Positions 1-11,938 of a stretch of 64,000 bases of DNA are shown piece by piece; position 1 is the first letter of the stretch, and each line of letters begins with the position of its first letter. The DNA is taken from the NCBI RefSeq assembly GCF_000711695.1, contig NW_013546984.1, positions 62,001 to 126,000 on the forward strand, in the 5' to 3' direction. Origin of the DNA: Tilletiaria anomala UBC 951 (Eukaryota; Basidiomycota; Exobasidiomycetes; Georgefischeriales; Tilletiariaceae). The position numbers and the translations under genes are program-made. Below the pieces are notes generated by a model, which saw only the letters and a list, made by a program, of their open reading frames with translations, was not told where the DNA came from and searched no databases.

Positions 1-1600
1 TTGGGAACTGAGCTGAGGAAGCAGATAGGGAGATGCAAAAGCAACTACTTTGGTCGTCCCTGCCTGCTATGTATCCGTCTCTGCGGCCGTCAATAGCGCC
101 GGGCCAGTGAGGCAAAGCTGGCTGGTTCGCTCTGTTCTGATGGAGCCTGGGTGGGGAACGGCTTGAGGGAACGCGCGAGGTTGCTTCACCAACAGAGCCG
201 AGAGGCGGCACTCGACATTGGGTCTGGGGTTTCTTGCTGGCGGATCTTCGTCGAGTCTGTGCTCGTACCACGCTCTCCTTACTTAGCGCTATACCGCTGT
301 ACGCACTGCCATTTGTCCATCGCCTCGAGATACAAGGTGCAACAAAAACAACGATGGATGTCCACTGTCCAGTAAGCACAGGATAGAGGCAACCACGAGA
401 ACTGGCGAGTGGCGAGAGTGCTCGCGGCGCAGAGACGAGAGGAGATTGCCACGCGCGAGGGCACAAGCACAGTCACATTCACAGTCACACCACTCTCCCA
501 AAAGGACAGAGCCGAAAAACACCAGGCCACTACGCGCAGCTGTCCATCTGTCCGTCTCGATGCATTTTTCTTTTGTTCTCGTACATACAATATTTTGGAC
601 TTAGTGACGAGCTCGTGCCGTATACTGCCTCGTGCCCTCGTGTTAAGACGTATGCATATGTGCTACGGTCACGTACGTACGTACGTACATACGCACTTCT
701 CCCTCGCGAGCGCGCCCATTTTCCTCGCCTGCTTGTGAACAACGCGAGCTGTGGTCTGGCAAGCACTCAGTTGGCGAAGCAGCATATGGAGGTGTCCTGA
801 TACTCCTGTCCGTGGATGTATTAATCAACGTTGCAAGCCGCAAGACGATGAGAGTACATATGAAGATACTATGTCTTCTTGCATCGCTCCTGATCACAGG
901 ACTGGAACGAGAAGCATCGATGATCGAAAGCCCAGGGGGGCAAAACACCCAGACGCGAATGAGGCGACGGCGTTGCCTGCTGTCAGTTGTGGGCGCTCGA
1001 CGCAGCGACGCCGCCAGCAATGCAGAAATTGAGGAACGCACTAGCGTGGGACGTGCAGCGGTGGAGAATCAGACAACAGCGACTGGCATTTGCGCCAGGC
1101 TACTGGCAGGCCGGCAGCCGGCAGCCACGACACAGGTCCCAGGCGACTGGTGAGGCAACTGTCAAGTCTCAACCCTACTTACTCACTGCGTGGTAAGCAG
1201 CCTGCCGGCCTCGAAGGCTCTCTGTAGAAGCTTGTCACAGGAGCAGGTGGCGGCGGCAGCGCGTGAGCAGGTCGGAACTCAGTTGGCTCATCATTACTGA
1301 GCATGTCAGGTCCTGTCTGGGTCTCTTGGAGAGAATGGTGTTGAAGGTCAACGACGCAAGTTGCGACAGGCGTGCTTGGATCTACAACGTAAAGAGGAAA
1401 GAATAGAAACACTTCCTATGGTATCTGATACCGAGCAAAGTTGGCCTCAAATGCCTTGCCTTTGATCCATGTCACCAACTATTGTTGTGCACACGCTATA
1501 CTTCCGATTGAAACATAACTTCGTCACCACTACTCACCAGTGACCAGTCATCAGATCCCACAGGCGCCCCACCAGATCGATGCTATCCACATAGCAAAGA
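1..1600. other. Gene-free left edge
   Basis: No reading frame here shows a recognisable protein or a consistent exon chain on either strand; the short open frames overlap one another on both strands as expected by chance. The only structure I see is a short (ACGT)n tetranucleotide run at about 671-689. Confidence 0.5.
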
Positions 1601-2560
1601 TCGAGGAGTTGTTGCCCTAGGACAATCTACTAGATGTATTCCTGATCCATATCGGGGTAAGGATCAAACTGCTGTTGCTGTTGCTGCTGTCGCTCCTGCT
1701 GTTGCAACGCGGCTCTGCTGCTTATGCCATTGCTTCGGAGACGGGGTTGCCATTTTCGAGCCTTTGCCTCTTAGTGGCGCTTGCGCTGTGTCTGCGCTTG
1801 TTGAGTAACAGCAGTTTGCCTCCTTGCCTTCCGGTTCATCGGTGCGGCATGTGAAGCGATGGGGAGCGGAGGGGTTGGCGAATGCGGCTCCGGCCTTGCC
1901 GCAGACCCGGACGTTGAAATGATCTTTGTGTAGACGCTTGGCGGAGGAGATGCTCCGTTCTTTCTATAAGGAGACTACGGCTGATGGTGGACGTGGGCGA
2001 GGAGCAGAACCTCCAATTCCGCGCCCTTCAAGCCCGCCTGCTTCACCGGCTTCGATATTATGTATTTGGTTCTTGGAGTCGAGCACCTGAACAAGGCATT
2101 TCTGCCACTTCCGTCATAACTGTACCTTCTGCAATGTCTGTCCGGGCGCCTCCCACAAAGTGGTCAAAGACACATCGAAATTAATTAAGTCTTCCTCTTC
2201 TGCCAGCAGCATTATTGTGACTGACAGTGTGGGTTGCACCTCTGCTTGGCGCCTTGCATCGGTCACTGCATTGGCAGCGCTTAGCCTATAAGGGATTAAA
2301 GGTTTGAACCTTTCGAGACGTTCGATTAACTTTGCCATGCGACGCGCAGGCTCCCACTGGAATCGGATATACTGCAACGACTCATGATCTGTTCTGGCCA
2401 CAATAAGGAATCCCTCATCGAGTCCGCTGAAGCTCTCCAGATCTTCGACGATAGCACGCGCTGTCACAAACTTGTGCGCTGCACTTCCGCTGTGTGGCAA
2501 TTAGCTTCCGCGTAAAGATACGACCGGTCGCAATTTATTGATGGCTCGATGCTGCTCTCT
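1600..2560 (-). mobile_element. Ty3/gypsy retrotransposon fossil (RNase H region)
   Basis: The minus strand at about 2189-2500 encodes a stretch resembling the RNase H part of a Ty3/gypsy polyprotein: the ARTDHESLQYI block, then the RLERFKPLIPYR block, matching the family pattern of an RTDH motif followed by the tether before integrase. Downstream on the same strand, 1630-1980 reads as proline-, arginine- and glutamine-rich fragments that could be part of the same element or of something else. It is a broken, isolated fragment with several breaks; no LTRs are visible. It looks old. Confidence 0.55.
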
Positions 2561-2741
2561 GATCGAAGCCGAACTTCACATCACCAGATTCCACATCGTT
2601 CGCCACCTCACATTCACAGGACACGCATCTCTCAGAGCACATCAACCCATGAAGGGGTAGCACGCACGACGCCATCATATCTACCTGTTGTGAGCCCATG
2701 AGCGATGTACATGATATCAATGCAATATAAGGTGGTTCGCA

Positions 2742-4765
2742 TCAGCGCTCCGCAAGCTTGATCCTCTTCGTTGTAGGCGCAGGCTCCTGCTCGTCCTCGT
2801 CCGCTCCGTCGGGTCCCCCTTCACTGCCGATAGTCTCCATCTGCAAAAATTCATCCTCCTGATCCTCTGCATCGTCACTACCGTGCGCTCCGTCGGCGTC
2901 TTCTGCACGCTCTTCATTGCCATCGCCGTCGTTGCCGGAGGCTCTTTCCACGGTCATCAAAGGAAAATGCCTGCTGTCCAGCACCAACGCCGTTACCGGT
3001 GCCGCTTGTGAGAACGCGTGCGCGTACAGACGCGCCTCTTTGAGCCGCTGCAAACTGTGTCCGACGGCTATAGCTTCCCCCTTTCCTTGATCGCTATTAT
3101 TGACTGTAGTGTGGACAACGTTGTAAGATGTCGCATGGTGCAGGCGCACCAGACGGTCCTGCGAGGCGGTTACAATCCGCTTCAAATGCTCGTGGCGCCC
3201 AATACCTGGCGCAGGAAGTGGAAGGATGGCATTCACTGTGCCAGTGATTCCTGAGCGTGACGTAGGGAACATACACATTTTTGTCAGCAGCAAGGCCAGC
3301 CCATAGCCAGCAGAAACGCAGGTTTCCGATGCTGTTTCTTACCTTTCAACTGGCCAAGCACTCTGCTTTTGAGCCAATCAACAGCATACACCCTCTTGCT
3401 AGTGTCAGCGACGTACGCGACAAGCTGCCCCCCCTGCCTGCGACTAGCAGCTGCATCGCTGCTGACGACAGCAAGCGCCTTGATCGCAAGCCCTTCGTTC
3501 TGCCCTTTTGGAACAAGCTTGACCTCCGCCTTCTGCTTTCTGACGCCACTGCCAGGTTCGAACAGTCTCAGCAACCCATCGCGCGTACCGGCAAGTACCC
3601 AGCAGCCCGTTGGCACTCCGTTCTGACCGGTGCTGCTGTCATCATCAGTTTCATTACCGTTGCTGCCAGCGTGTGCCGTGCTGGTCGAAGCGGATGGAAA
3701 AGCGAACGCGAGAGCAGTAATGTTAGGTCGCTGGGGAAGTGACAAGGCGTCATTTGGCAACTGTAGAAAGGTAATGAAGCTAGGAGTGAGCGTTGGGGTT
3801 ACACGCTGTACTAGGGCGCGCAGTCAGATCACTCACGTTCTTAGCTCTGAACACTTCGCCGTGCAATAGCTCCTTGGCTTTGGACCTTGCTTGTGCTTGT
3901 CGCTTGCGCTTGCGCTCCTTTGCAGTCATTTGCGCGGCATTCTCGTTTGCTACCGCCGGTGTCGCTGCACCACCCGCTGTTTCTGTTCCGTTGTTCACTG
4001 GCGACTCTTCTGTTGGTTGGGACAGAGCCATTTTCACGTTCCATACGGAGAGCGGGACCTCTTCGCCACCGTATGCAAAGTGCGTGGGATTCTGAGCAGG
4101 GTGGAATGCGCAATCTTGCAACGGGCTGGGAAAGTTGAGCTCTGTAGACTCGGCGACCTCCAGAGATGTAGAGTCGGACACTGCTCGAAGAAAGGTCGCA
4201 CGGAATGCGCCTGCTGATGTGCAGCTGTACACGGCACCTTGACCGACGGCCATGCCGACCCAGCGCTCCATCCCCGGCCGCATACGCGTCTCGCGAATGG
4301 AAGCAAGCAAGCGACCGCGCTGTACGCTCGTGCTTGAGCTGCTGCCTTGCTGTTGTTCGTCGAGTCCAATGACGTCCACCGTACCATCTCGCCGCCCTAC
4401 AGCAATCTGAGAAGGTCATGCGTGCAAGGAAATGTTCATGTTGGTTAGATGAGCTGCTCTTGCACAGTAAGAATGCCACGTAGCTTGCTTACCACCCAAG
4501 AATCGTCATTGAGGCGTCCTTGCGCAAGCCTTTGAACAGCACGACCCGACCCCGAAGACGAAGGGTCTGCCTCGGCACGATCTATGCGAATAGTGTCAAA
4601 CTGCACGCTGAGCGCTTCTTCCGATTTCACCGGTCCCGGAAAAGAGGAGCAGGGAAACCGCAGAGAATGCAGTGAGCCAGCTTCATCGGCCGCGATGACC
4701 TGGTAGCAAGTCACGTTGCTCGAGCCTTCGTCTAGGTGCGAGGAGACGCTCATATCCGTATCCAT
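2742..4765 (-). CDS. NSA1: Nsa1/WDR74-like ribosome biogenesis WD-repeat protein
   Basis: Four exons on the minus strand: 4493-4765, 4406-3837, 3760-3343, 3250-2742, giving 589 residues; all junctions are GT-AG and in frame. The product is a WD40 beta-propeller protein. Blocks typical of Nsa1/WDR74 are visible: the N-terminal VIAADEAGSLHSLRF strand, a middle block ending HGEVFRAKN-LPND, and the QLKGITGTVNAILPLP and RIVTASQDRLVRLHH strands. The C-terminus is acidic and then basic (KRIKLAER), as expected for a nucleolar protein. In yeast Nsa1 marks a pre-60S particle with Rpf1, Mak16 and Rrp1. The start is the first ATG of the conserved strand; it lies 602 bp from the SEC16 start on the opposite strand, so a shared promoter is likely. 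Family assignment rests on motif memory, not alignment. Confidence 0.85.
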
Positions 4766-5367
4766 TTTGCCCTTTTCCGCTGTCGCTGCCGATGAATGGA
4801 TGCACAGCGTGGCGCAGAGTCAGATGGGGGCGTCCCAGGAGAGTGCGTTGAGGGTGTGGTCGATCGAATACTCTTTTAGGAGATGCTTTCGAAAGTGAGC
4901 CTTCTATCAAGCAGCCCTGTTCAACAGCTTTTGCATGGCTTCGCTAGATTCTCAAAATTGGAGTGCGAGCCATGAACAATAGCGTGTGCACACCAAAAAT
5001 TTTGAATTTTCGGCCGAGAACATACATCCTCGAAGTCGCAGAGCGAGAATCACGTGATCCATCTCGGCGATCGAACCGTGGTCGGGAATGCAGACTGGCT
5101 GCCCGCGGCCAGCCTGTGGTCAGCTGAGAACTAAAGCGGGAGCAAATGCTTGCCACGATGATAACGTGCGGTTGTATGCAGTTTAACCCGCTCCACGTCT
5201 CAACAGGGAACTCATACGAGTCTTCTGGAGCTCCTGGACTTGGCAACCAGAAGCAAACCATAAAGGTGTGAGTACTTCAGCTGCTGGCGCCGAGGCCGGG
5301 CATGCCTTGATTCGCTGAATAGTGTACATGTGTCCTAGCGATAGAGGAGAAAGGCAAACGCACAAAC
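4766..5367. promoter_or_regulatory. Divergent promoter region NSA1/SEC16
   Basis: About 600 bp between two head-to-head starts. No coding exon is supported here. It must hold the 5' UTRs and promoters of both genes; I do not see a clear TATA box. Confidence 0.5.
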
Positions 5368-8300
5368 ATGAGCGCCTCCTCCCCGCCAGATGCGGGCCCA
5401 GACCCCGCAACGCACGATGCTGTCGACAGCGCTACGACCACATCGGAGCCATCGGCATCGGTACCCGCACCCGCACATGCAGGGAGTCCAGCAGAAGTCC
5501 AGACCGAGGTCGTGAATGCTGTCGAGGAGTCGAAGCATGTTTCCGCCGCGACAGCAGCCGTGCTCGAAGCGGAACCAGAAGCTCAAACGAATGGATTCTC
5601 ACCGACAGCAGATGGGGGAAATGAAGGGTTCAAGGCATTGCCATGCTCTATTATTGCATCTGAACTAGCAGCGCCAGCCCAGGAAGATCGTCCGGCAGAC
5701 AGCCAAGATACGCTTAGTGCTGCATCGGAGGATACGCCTGCGCCCGTTCCCTTCTCAGCAGTCCCCGAGCATGAGCCGCAATCGGAACCTGCACAAGCTA
5801 CAGAAGCACAAGACCTCGCATCGACTGCGGAGGAGGAAGCTGCAGCGCAAGCGGATCCAGAAAGCGCAGAAAAAAGCGTAGATGCAGCAAAAGTATCCTT
5901 GCTGCCAGCGGAAGCAGAAGCGGCGCCTGCACCGACAAAGCCGGCTGTGGGCCATAAGGCTGCGCAACTCAGCGTCGCAAATGCTGCCAGTCTCTTCGGG
6001 GATGATTCATTCAATCTCAGCGGCTTTGGTGGTCCAGAGACGGTGCCGGAGGAAGAATCGCAGCCTGGAAAAGATGTCTTTGGCACCGTGCCTGCCTTCG
6101 ATATTGGCGACGCAGACCCGTACACAGGTCAACAACAGTTGCAGCACCAGCGATCTCTCGACCTGTTCACAGCGATACTGCCTGCTGCAACTTCGCAAGC
6201 CCAAAATTTGGCCGCATTGCAGCCGCCAGTATCAACAGCCGGAGGCGATCACATCTCCTCGCCAACGGGGCTGTTCGGGAGCTCGGGGGAGGCGGACGAC
6301 TGGTTGAATGCTAGCGGCGTTGGAGCTGGAGAGCTGGCAGCAACAGGCCAAGAAGCTGGCTACGACGCTCAACACTACGAAGGGCAAGGCGAATACACAG
6401 CGGGTGAAGGAGCGTCACAGATACAGCAGTACGACCCTTATGGGGGGCAACAGGTTTCCGATTATGGCCAGTGGTACGCGCAGGAAGGGCAACAGCAGAG
6501 GGAACAAGGGGTTTACTATGGTGACGGTCAAAGTTCAACAGAAATGGACGCGGGCATGGGCTACTACGAGCAAGGGCAGACCTACGACTACAGTGATCAG
6601 CAGCAGAATGGTGGAGCCTATGATCCAAATGGCGGCTATGGTGCACCCTACGAGCCTGCATATCCGAACGCTTTGGCCGCTTACGGTGCACCTGTAGCGG
6701 CTGCTGACCCTTACGCGCCAGCTCCAGATGCCAGCACCACTGCTCCTGGCGACGCGTACGCACCAGATGCGGGTCGGCAATACGACCAGACTTTTGCTCA
6801 GCAGCTTGCGGATCCTTATGCTTCGTACGCAGCCCAGCTACCGGCGCAAACGACCAACATGCTGGCACCGCCACCTGCTACAGGTATCGCCGCTAGCCTG
6901 CCACCCCCTCTAATGGCTGGAACCACAGCGCTTTCGAAGGACGCGGGCAGCTATGCGTACGACGCGCCTATCCCGGACAAGCCTGTCAAAGGCCGGGGAG
7001 GCAGGCGCTCGGCTGCGCCCTCTTATTTTGGGGAAGTAGAGCCGCCGCAGCAGCTTGCTGTGAATGATTACTCTCAGCAAGGTTACTATATGCAAGACCC
7101 GCATGGACAAGCTCAAGAACAGATATATGAAGCGTATGGCCAAGGGCAGTCGGCGCATGAAGTGTACGGCCTTGACTCCCCTCATGTCAATGGAAAGCAA
7201 GCTGGGGCAGGTGACAAAGTCTACAACTACCAACAGCCCGCAGCTGAAGGGCAAACGTTCGACTACTGTCAGCAAGAAGGCGCTTATGTACAGCCGACCG
7301 CAGTGAATGATGCCTATGATCAATACCAGGCGTACAACGAAGGCCAGGGTCAACAATACCAAGATGGCTGTTCCCAACAAGATCAGTTCTTTCAAGCAGA
7401 GCACTCAGAGATTCAAGAGTGTGCGCAAGAGCAACAAGGTTACGCAGACCAAGGCGAGAATGCTGCACATGCCCCCTACCATTCCTATAGCCCTCAGGCC
7501 TACAATGATCCTGAGGGTGACAATGGCAGTGCAGGCGCTTTCAACGGTGCTGAAGATCCGGAGGTTGGATTCGAGGCACCTCGTGCTTCGGTTGAAGGAG
7601 GCGAGAACGAAGCTGCAGATGCAACGCCAACGTTACATGCATCTACTGTGGACATGGCGCATCACCCGCCTGAAGGAGGGCCCATCGGGGCCGTCGCGCC
7701 GGAACTGCAGGTCGAGGGCGCTGCGCTCGCTCTTGGTGATCTGCACATCTCAGGAGCGACTGGCGGTCACCATGCAAAAGGGACGGATCGCGCTCCGACG
7801 CCCCCAAGGGCAACTGACATGCGACACCAGTCCTCCTGGGTCGGAAGCCTTGAGCAAGCAGCTGAGCAACACGACGGCATGCCGTATGCTGATCACACAG
7901 CTCAAGATCCCGCAGTTCGCGAGGAGCAATCGCCGAGGAGCGCTCACGCACCCACTACGAATGGAGAATACAATGAACGCACTCCTTCTGCAGCTGCAGG
8001 GCTCCCTGTGGATTTTCCTTCTAATGGTCCTCACTCGGATGGACCTGCGGCTCAAACTTCTTACGACCTGTATGCCCATGCTTCACATGGCCAAGACAAT
8101 GGACAAGTCTACGATCCTTACACGCCATCTACACAGGCGAACGACCCCGTACAAAGCTTTGCCAACGATCCATATATTCTGGCGCCAACATCTCACGATC
8201 CTTACTCCTATGTTCCGACTGAAGTCAGGGACTCCGAAGGCGTTGCGCACAAGGAAGAGGGCGTCATCGCAAATGCTTACGAAGGCCAGCAGCTCTTCGA

Positions 8301-11300
8301 TCCTTACTCACACGGAGTAAATGCCCCAAGCTATGGCTTCTCAGTTCCTACGGCGAACGAAACAGATCCGTCTCGTACAGTCCAGCACGGAAGGGACGTG
8401 AGCAACACTTATGCACCTTCAAGCCATGCGTCCAGTGAGGACCTGTATCCGCCACACCAGCCCACTTTGCAGTCACGAGCCGATGCCGAGTTTCCAGACC
8501 CAGCTGAAGAGCGGCAGAGAGCTCGCATCCCGCTTGTCGCCTTCGCTCTGGACGGAAAGATGGCCACATTCTTCCCTGGCAAGTCGAGGAAAGTAGCAAC
8601 AATGGGCGGATACGCTGCTGCGTATGGCGGGGGAGTGGGTTCCGAGCAGGAAGTGACGATACGAGACTTATCCGATTTCGTCGCTTCCTCTTCATACGGA
8701 TCCCTTTTCGACCCCCTCGAATTCAGTGGTCCTGCATTCGATGGTGCGGCCCCGGCCAGCGCGATTGCTCGTGCTACCGGCAGCTCCAGCGCACTGAAGG
8801 CGAAGAAAGCAGCCATGTTGAAATTCCTCCAGCAGCGCATACAGGAAGCTTCTTTGGGTATAGGATATTTGCGTCAGACCGGAGATGCCGCCGAGTGCTC
8901 CAACAGATCACCGGAGGAGGCGGAGGATCGAGTCTTCATGCTTCGCCTTCTAATCTTCCTGCTCGAGCACGATGGTGGTCAAGCCAATAGGTGAGTCATT
9001 CGTCTCGCATTACCTCACCAGCACAGACTGAATCTGTGCGACATCACTCTTCCAAGTGCGACATTTGAAAGCGCTGCTGTAGATCTATTCAGGGCTGTCT
9101 CGCATGAACGTCGACCAAAAGCGGACTCTGCTCGAGCTCCCTCTGAAACCTTAGTAGCTCAACCGCGCTTCCCCTCAATGGAACATATCCAGCAGCTGCT
9201 TATAGAGGGAAAGCGGAAGGAGGCCGTCGACCTTGCTGTACAGGGTCGCCTCTTTGCCCATGCATTGGTCATTGCCAGCTCGATGGACAAGGACACTTGG
9301 CGAGCCACCGTTGAGCAATTCATCTCGGACGAGGTCCGAGGGTCATCTGATGCGATCGATGGAACCGGCCTTTTCGGGCTGCAGGTCGCCTATAGTCATC
9401 TTGGGGGGCAAACTCCGTTAGCAAGTGAGTCATGCGTTGCAAGTGGTATACCTGGGAGTTTTGTCTGATTAGGTCTTCACTTGTGTAGTGAGAGATTTGT
9501 TTCACAGTGAATGCAACGCCTCTGCAGTACATTCGCACTGGCCAGTAGCGGTAGCCACGCTACTTGGCAACCGAATCACTGCAGATAACTCCAATCTGAT
9601 TGCCGTGGGGGATGCACTTGCTATGAAAGGTCGCGTGGAAGCTGCACACTGCTGGTGAGTGTCCACGCTACATCGCCCTGCTGATTTCTTCCATGTGCTG
9701 ACAGTCTTGCTGTTCTGCAATGTAGCTACCTAATGTCATCACCTGCGCAAGCCCTGGGTGGTGCAGACGCGACATCCTCGCGCATTGTTCTCCTTGGCTC
9801 TCGTAATCCCACTGCGGACCCCAGTTATCGCACCAATCTCGATTTCATCATCATGACCGAGATCCTGGAATTTGCGCTCGGGCTCGCACCGGTTTCCAAA
9901 GGCACTGAGCCTTTTACAGGCTTGCCACGCCTACAAGCCTTCAGACTCCTGCATGCGTATCAGCTGGCAGAGCTCGGCGAAAAGACCAGAGCGCAAAAGT
10001 ATTGCGATGCAGTCGCAGGAGTGATAAAGGGCAGCAAGCCATCACCTTATCTTCATCGAATGCTGTTGACTCAGCTGAAGGAGCTGTCGGATCGTCTGAC
10101 GGGTGCGCCGACCTTGGATGCTGGAGGGTCTTGGGTGGGTCGCAAGATGCCACGCGCTACCCTTGATGGAGTATGGGGAGCTTTGGAAGGCAGCTTCACC
10201 AAGTTCATTGCCGGTGAAGACGATACATCGGGCCAGAGGCCAGGCGGGCCTGGAGGCACAGGAAAGCCCACCATAGGGCCATTCTCCCATTACAGCGCGA
10301 TCACACCCGACGCCACGTCTGGTGGGGTCTCGAGGGTGCAGTCGATGGCAGACTTTGGCGCTACTGCCGCACGGAGCCCTCCATCCTCGCGCGCCCCGTC
10401 AGCACTGGGTTTCTACTCAGGTAGAGCAGAATCACCTACACACCGCGCATCATCGGCTCTCAGCTCTCGCAAGGCTTCCAACGTCAACTCACGCCGTCTG
10501 GAACGCGATGCTTCCGAAGTCGGCTCTGACTACAACTACAATGGCAATGGCTCCCGAAGCTTTGCAACCGACGACGCGCCTTGGCCAGAAGTACCTGGGG
10601 TGTCCATGGGCAGGGAACCAGGTCATCTTGATACCTTCCCGTCTCATATCAATTCTTTCGAGCAAGACGCGGACATGAAGACGCCGCTAGCACTACAATT
10701 CCTCAGTACGGTCGACGAGTGTGGTCAGGATGGTTCATACCAGCCTCGAAGCCCTGCAGTCCCCACAGCAGCGCGGGAGGAGCCCACGTTGGCGTCAATG
10801 TCGGCCCCTTACGATGACGCAGAAGGGGACGACGATCTGGGGCTTGGGAACTCAAATGGTAAGAAATTGCAATCTGAGCAAGATGGAAAGGGGGAACTTC
10901 GTGTGCAAAGAGCTAGCGTCGAAAAGGAGAACGATGCGCCGAATGAGGAGGTAAAGCCTGGTGAGTCAGATTCAGAGTTCTTTCGTGGCGTTTTGCGGAA
11001 GTCTTACCACAAGGTTGATTTCAAATGTTTACAGGACTCAAGGCGTCTCCTTCAGGGAGCTGGCTGGGTCGGTGGTGGGGAAAGAAAGAAGATGCCCCTA
11101 AGGCAAAGAAAGCGCATTTGGGGGAAGAAAAATCATTCTATTACGATCCCGAGCTCAAACGCTGGGTCAACAAGAAGGTTTGTAATCGTTTGCACGCCTT
11201 TTCAGCTGAGATGATCTAATGCTTGAAAGGTTCACCCTTCTGTTCAGGCTGGCGATTCAGCAAGCAAACCTGCCACCCCGCCGCCACCACCTCGAAGCAA

Positions 11301-11601
11301 AGCCCCATCTCCAGCGAGTGCCTCCATGCCGGACAGCGATTCCAAGCGCAGCTCTTTCGAATCTGGGTCTGCTTCGGGTGGTCCCCCATCACCGGGACGA
11401 GCAGCTCCGCCTCCAAGAGCGCGATCGAATTTGGCAGATCCTTCGCAGCCAGCTGCTTCTCAGTCTCTACTGCGACCATCGTCAGCTGCTGCCGCGCCAC
11501 CGGGTGTCGGCCCCCTGCCAGCGCCGGGCCCTGGCCCACCAAGAGGTACGGGCGCCGGAAAGAAGAAGCCAATCAAATCTCGCTATGTCGTTGTAGACTA
11601 G
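5368..11601 (+). CDS. SEC16: Sec16-like COPII scaffold protein
   Basis: Six exons: 5368-8990, 9027-9424, 9489-9654, 9726-10960, 11035-11177, 11248-11601; 1972 residues. Sec16 organises ER exit sites and binds COPII coat subunits. The first ~1040 residues are disordered, rich in Ala, Glu, Gln, Tyr and Pro, with seven spaced DPY motifs (about residues 355-977). The central conserved domain starts near residue 1050 (VAFALDGKMATFFPG) and runs into the helical ACE1 part (LLIEGKRKEAVDLAVQGRLF, then a block beginning HWPVAVATLLGNRI). The C-terminus has the conserved EEKSFYYDPELKRWVNKK block, then a proline-rich tail ending KSRYVVVD. Intron 1 is only 36 nt and carries an in-frame stop, so it must be removed for the central domain to be made. 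Neighbours: divergent from NSA1, convergent with SUP45. Confidence 0.93.
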
Positions 11602-11938
11602 AGCATATCACATGCATTGCAGTCTGTTGACTGGCATACCATACAAAGGATTGACCTCCTGAGTAGTTGCTCCCCCGCTGTATTGCCGAAACAGGGCGTT
11701 CCCGGTCAGCCCGGAAACGGGACTGGCTTGCAAGATTCTTAAAAGACCTTGCTAGAGGAGCCAGGAAAAGGCAGTGCAAGTGATTGCTTCAGAGCTTGTG
11801 GCGCTCTGCATGCAAAGGGCGATGAGGCTTCACCAGCACTAGCTCCTGCTCAACAATCTCAGATTCCGGCTGCGCCATGCTATTGGGCATGCCGGGCTCC
11901 GACGTGCCCTGACCCCCGCTTAGAGGTTGGAAGCCGAG
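11602..11938. other. Convergent 3' region SEC16/SUP45
   Basis: 337 bp between two facing stop codons. It should hold the two 3' UTRs and polyadenylation signals. No exon or structure is evident. Confidence 0.5.

Noticed and set aside
671-689. (ACGT)n run as a regulatory palindrome
   Set aside because: A short simple repeat, self-complementary by nature; no gene context to support a function.
5583-6125. 180-codon antisense open frame inside SEC16
   Set aside because: It mirrors the GC-rich, low-complexity SEC16 coding strand and has no domain; a shadow frame.
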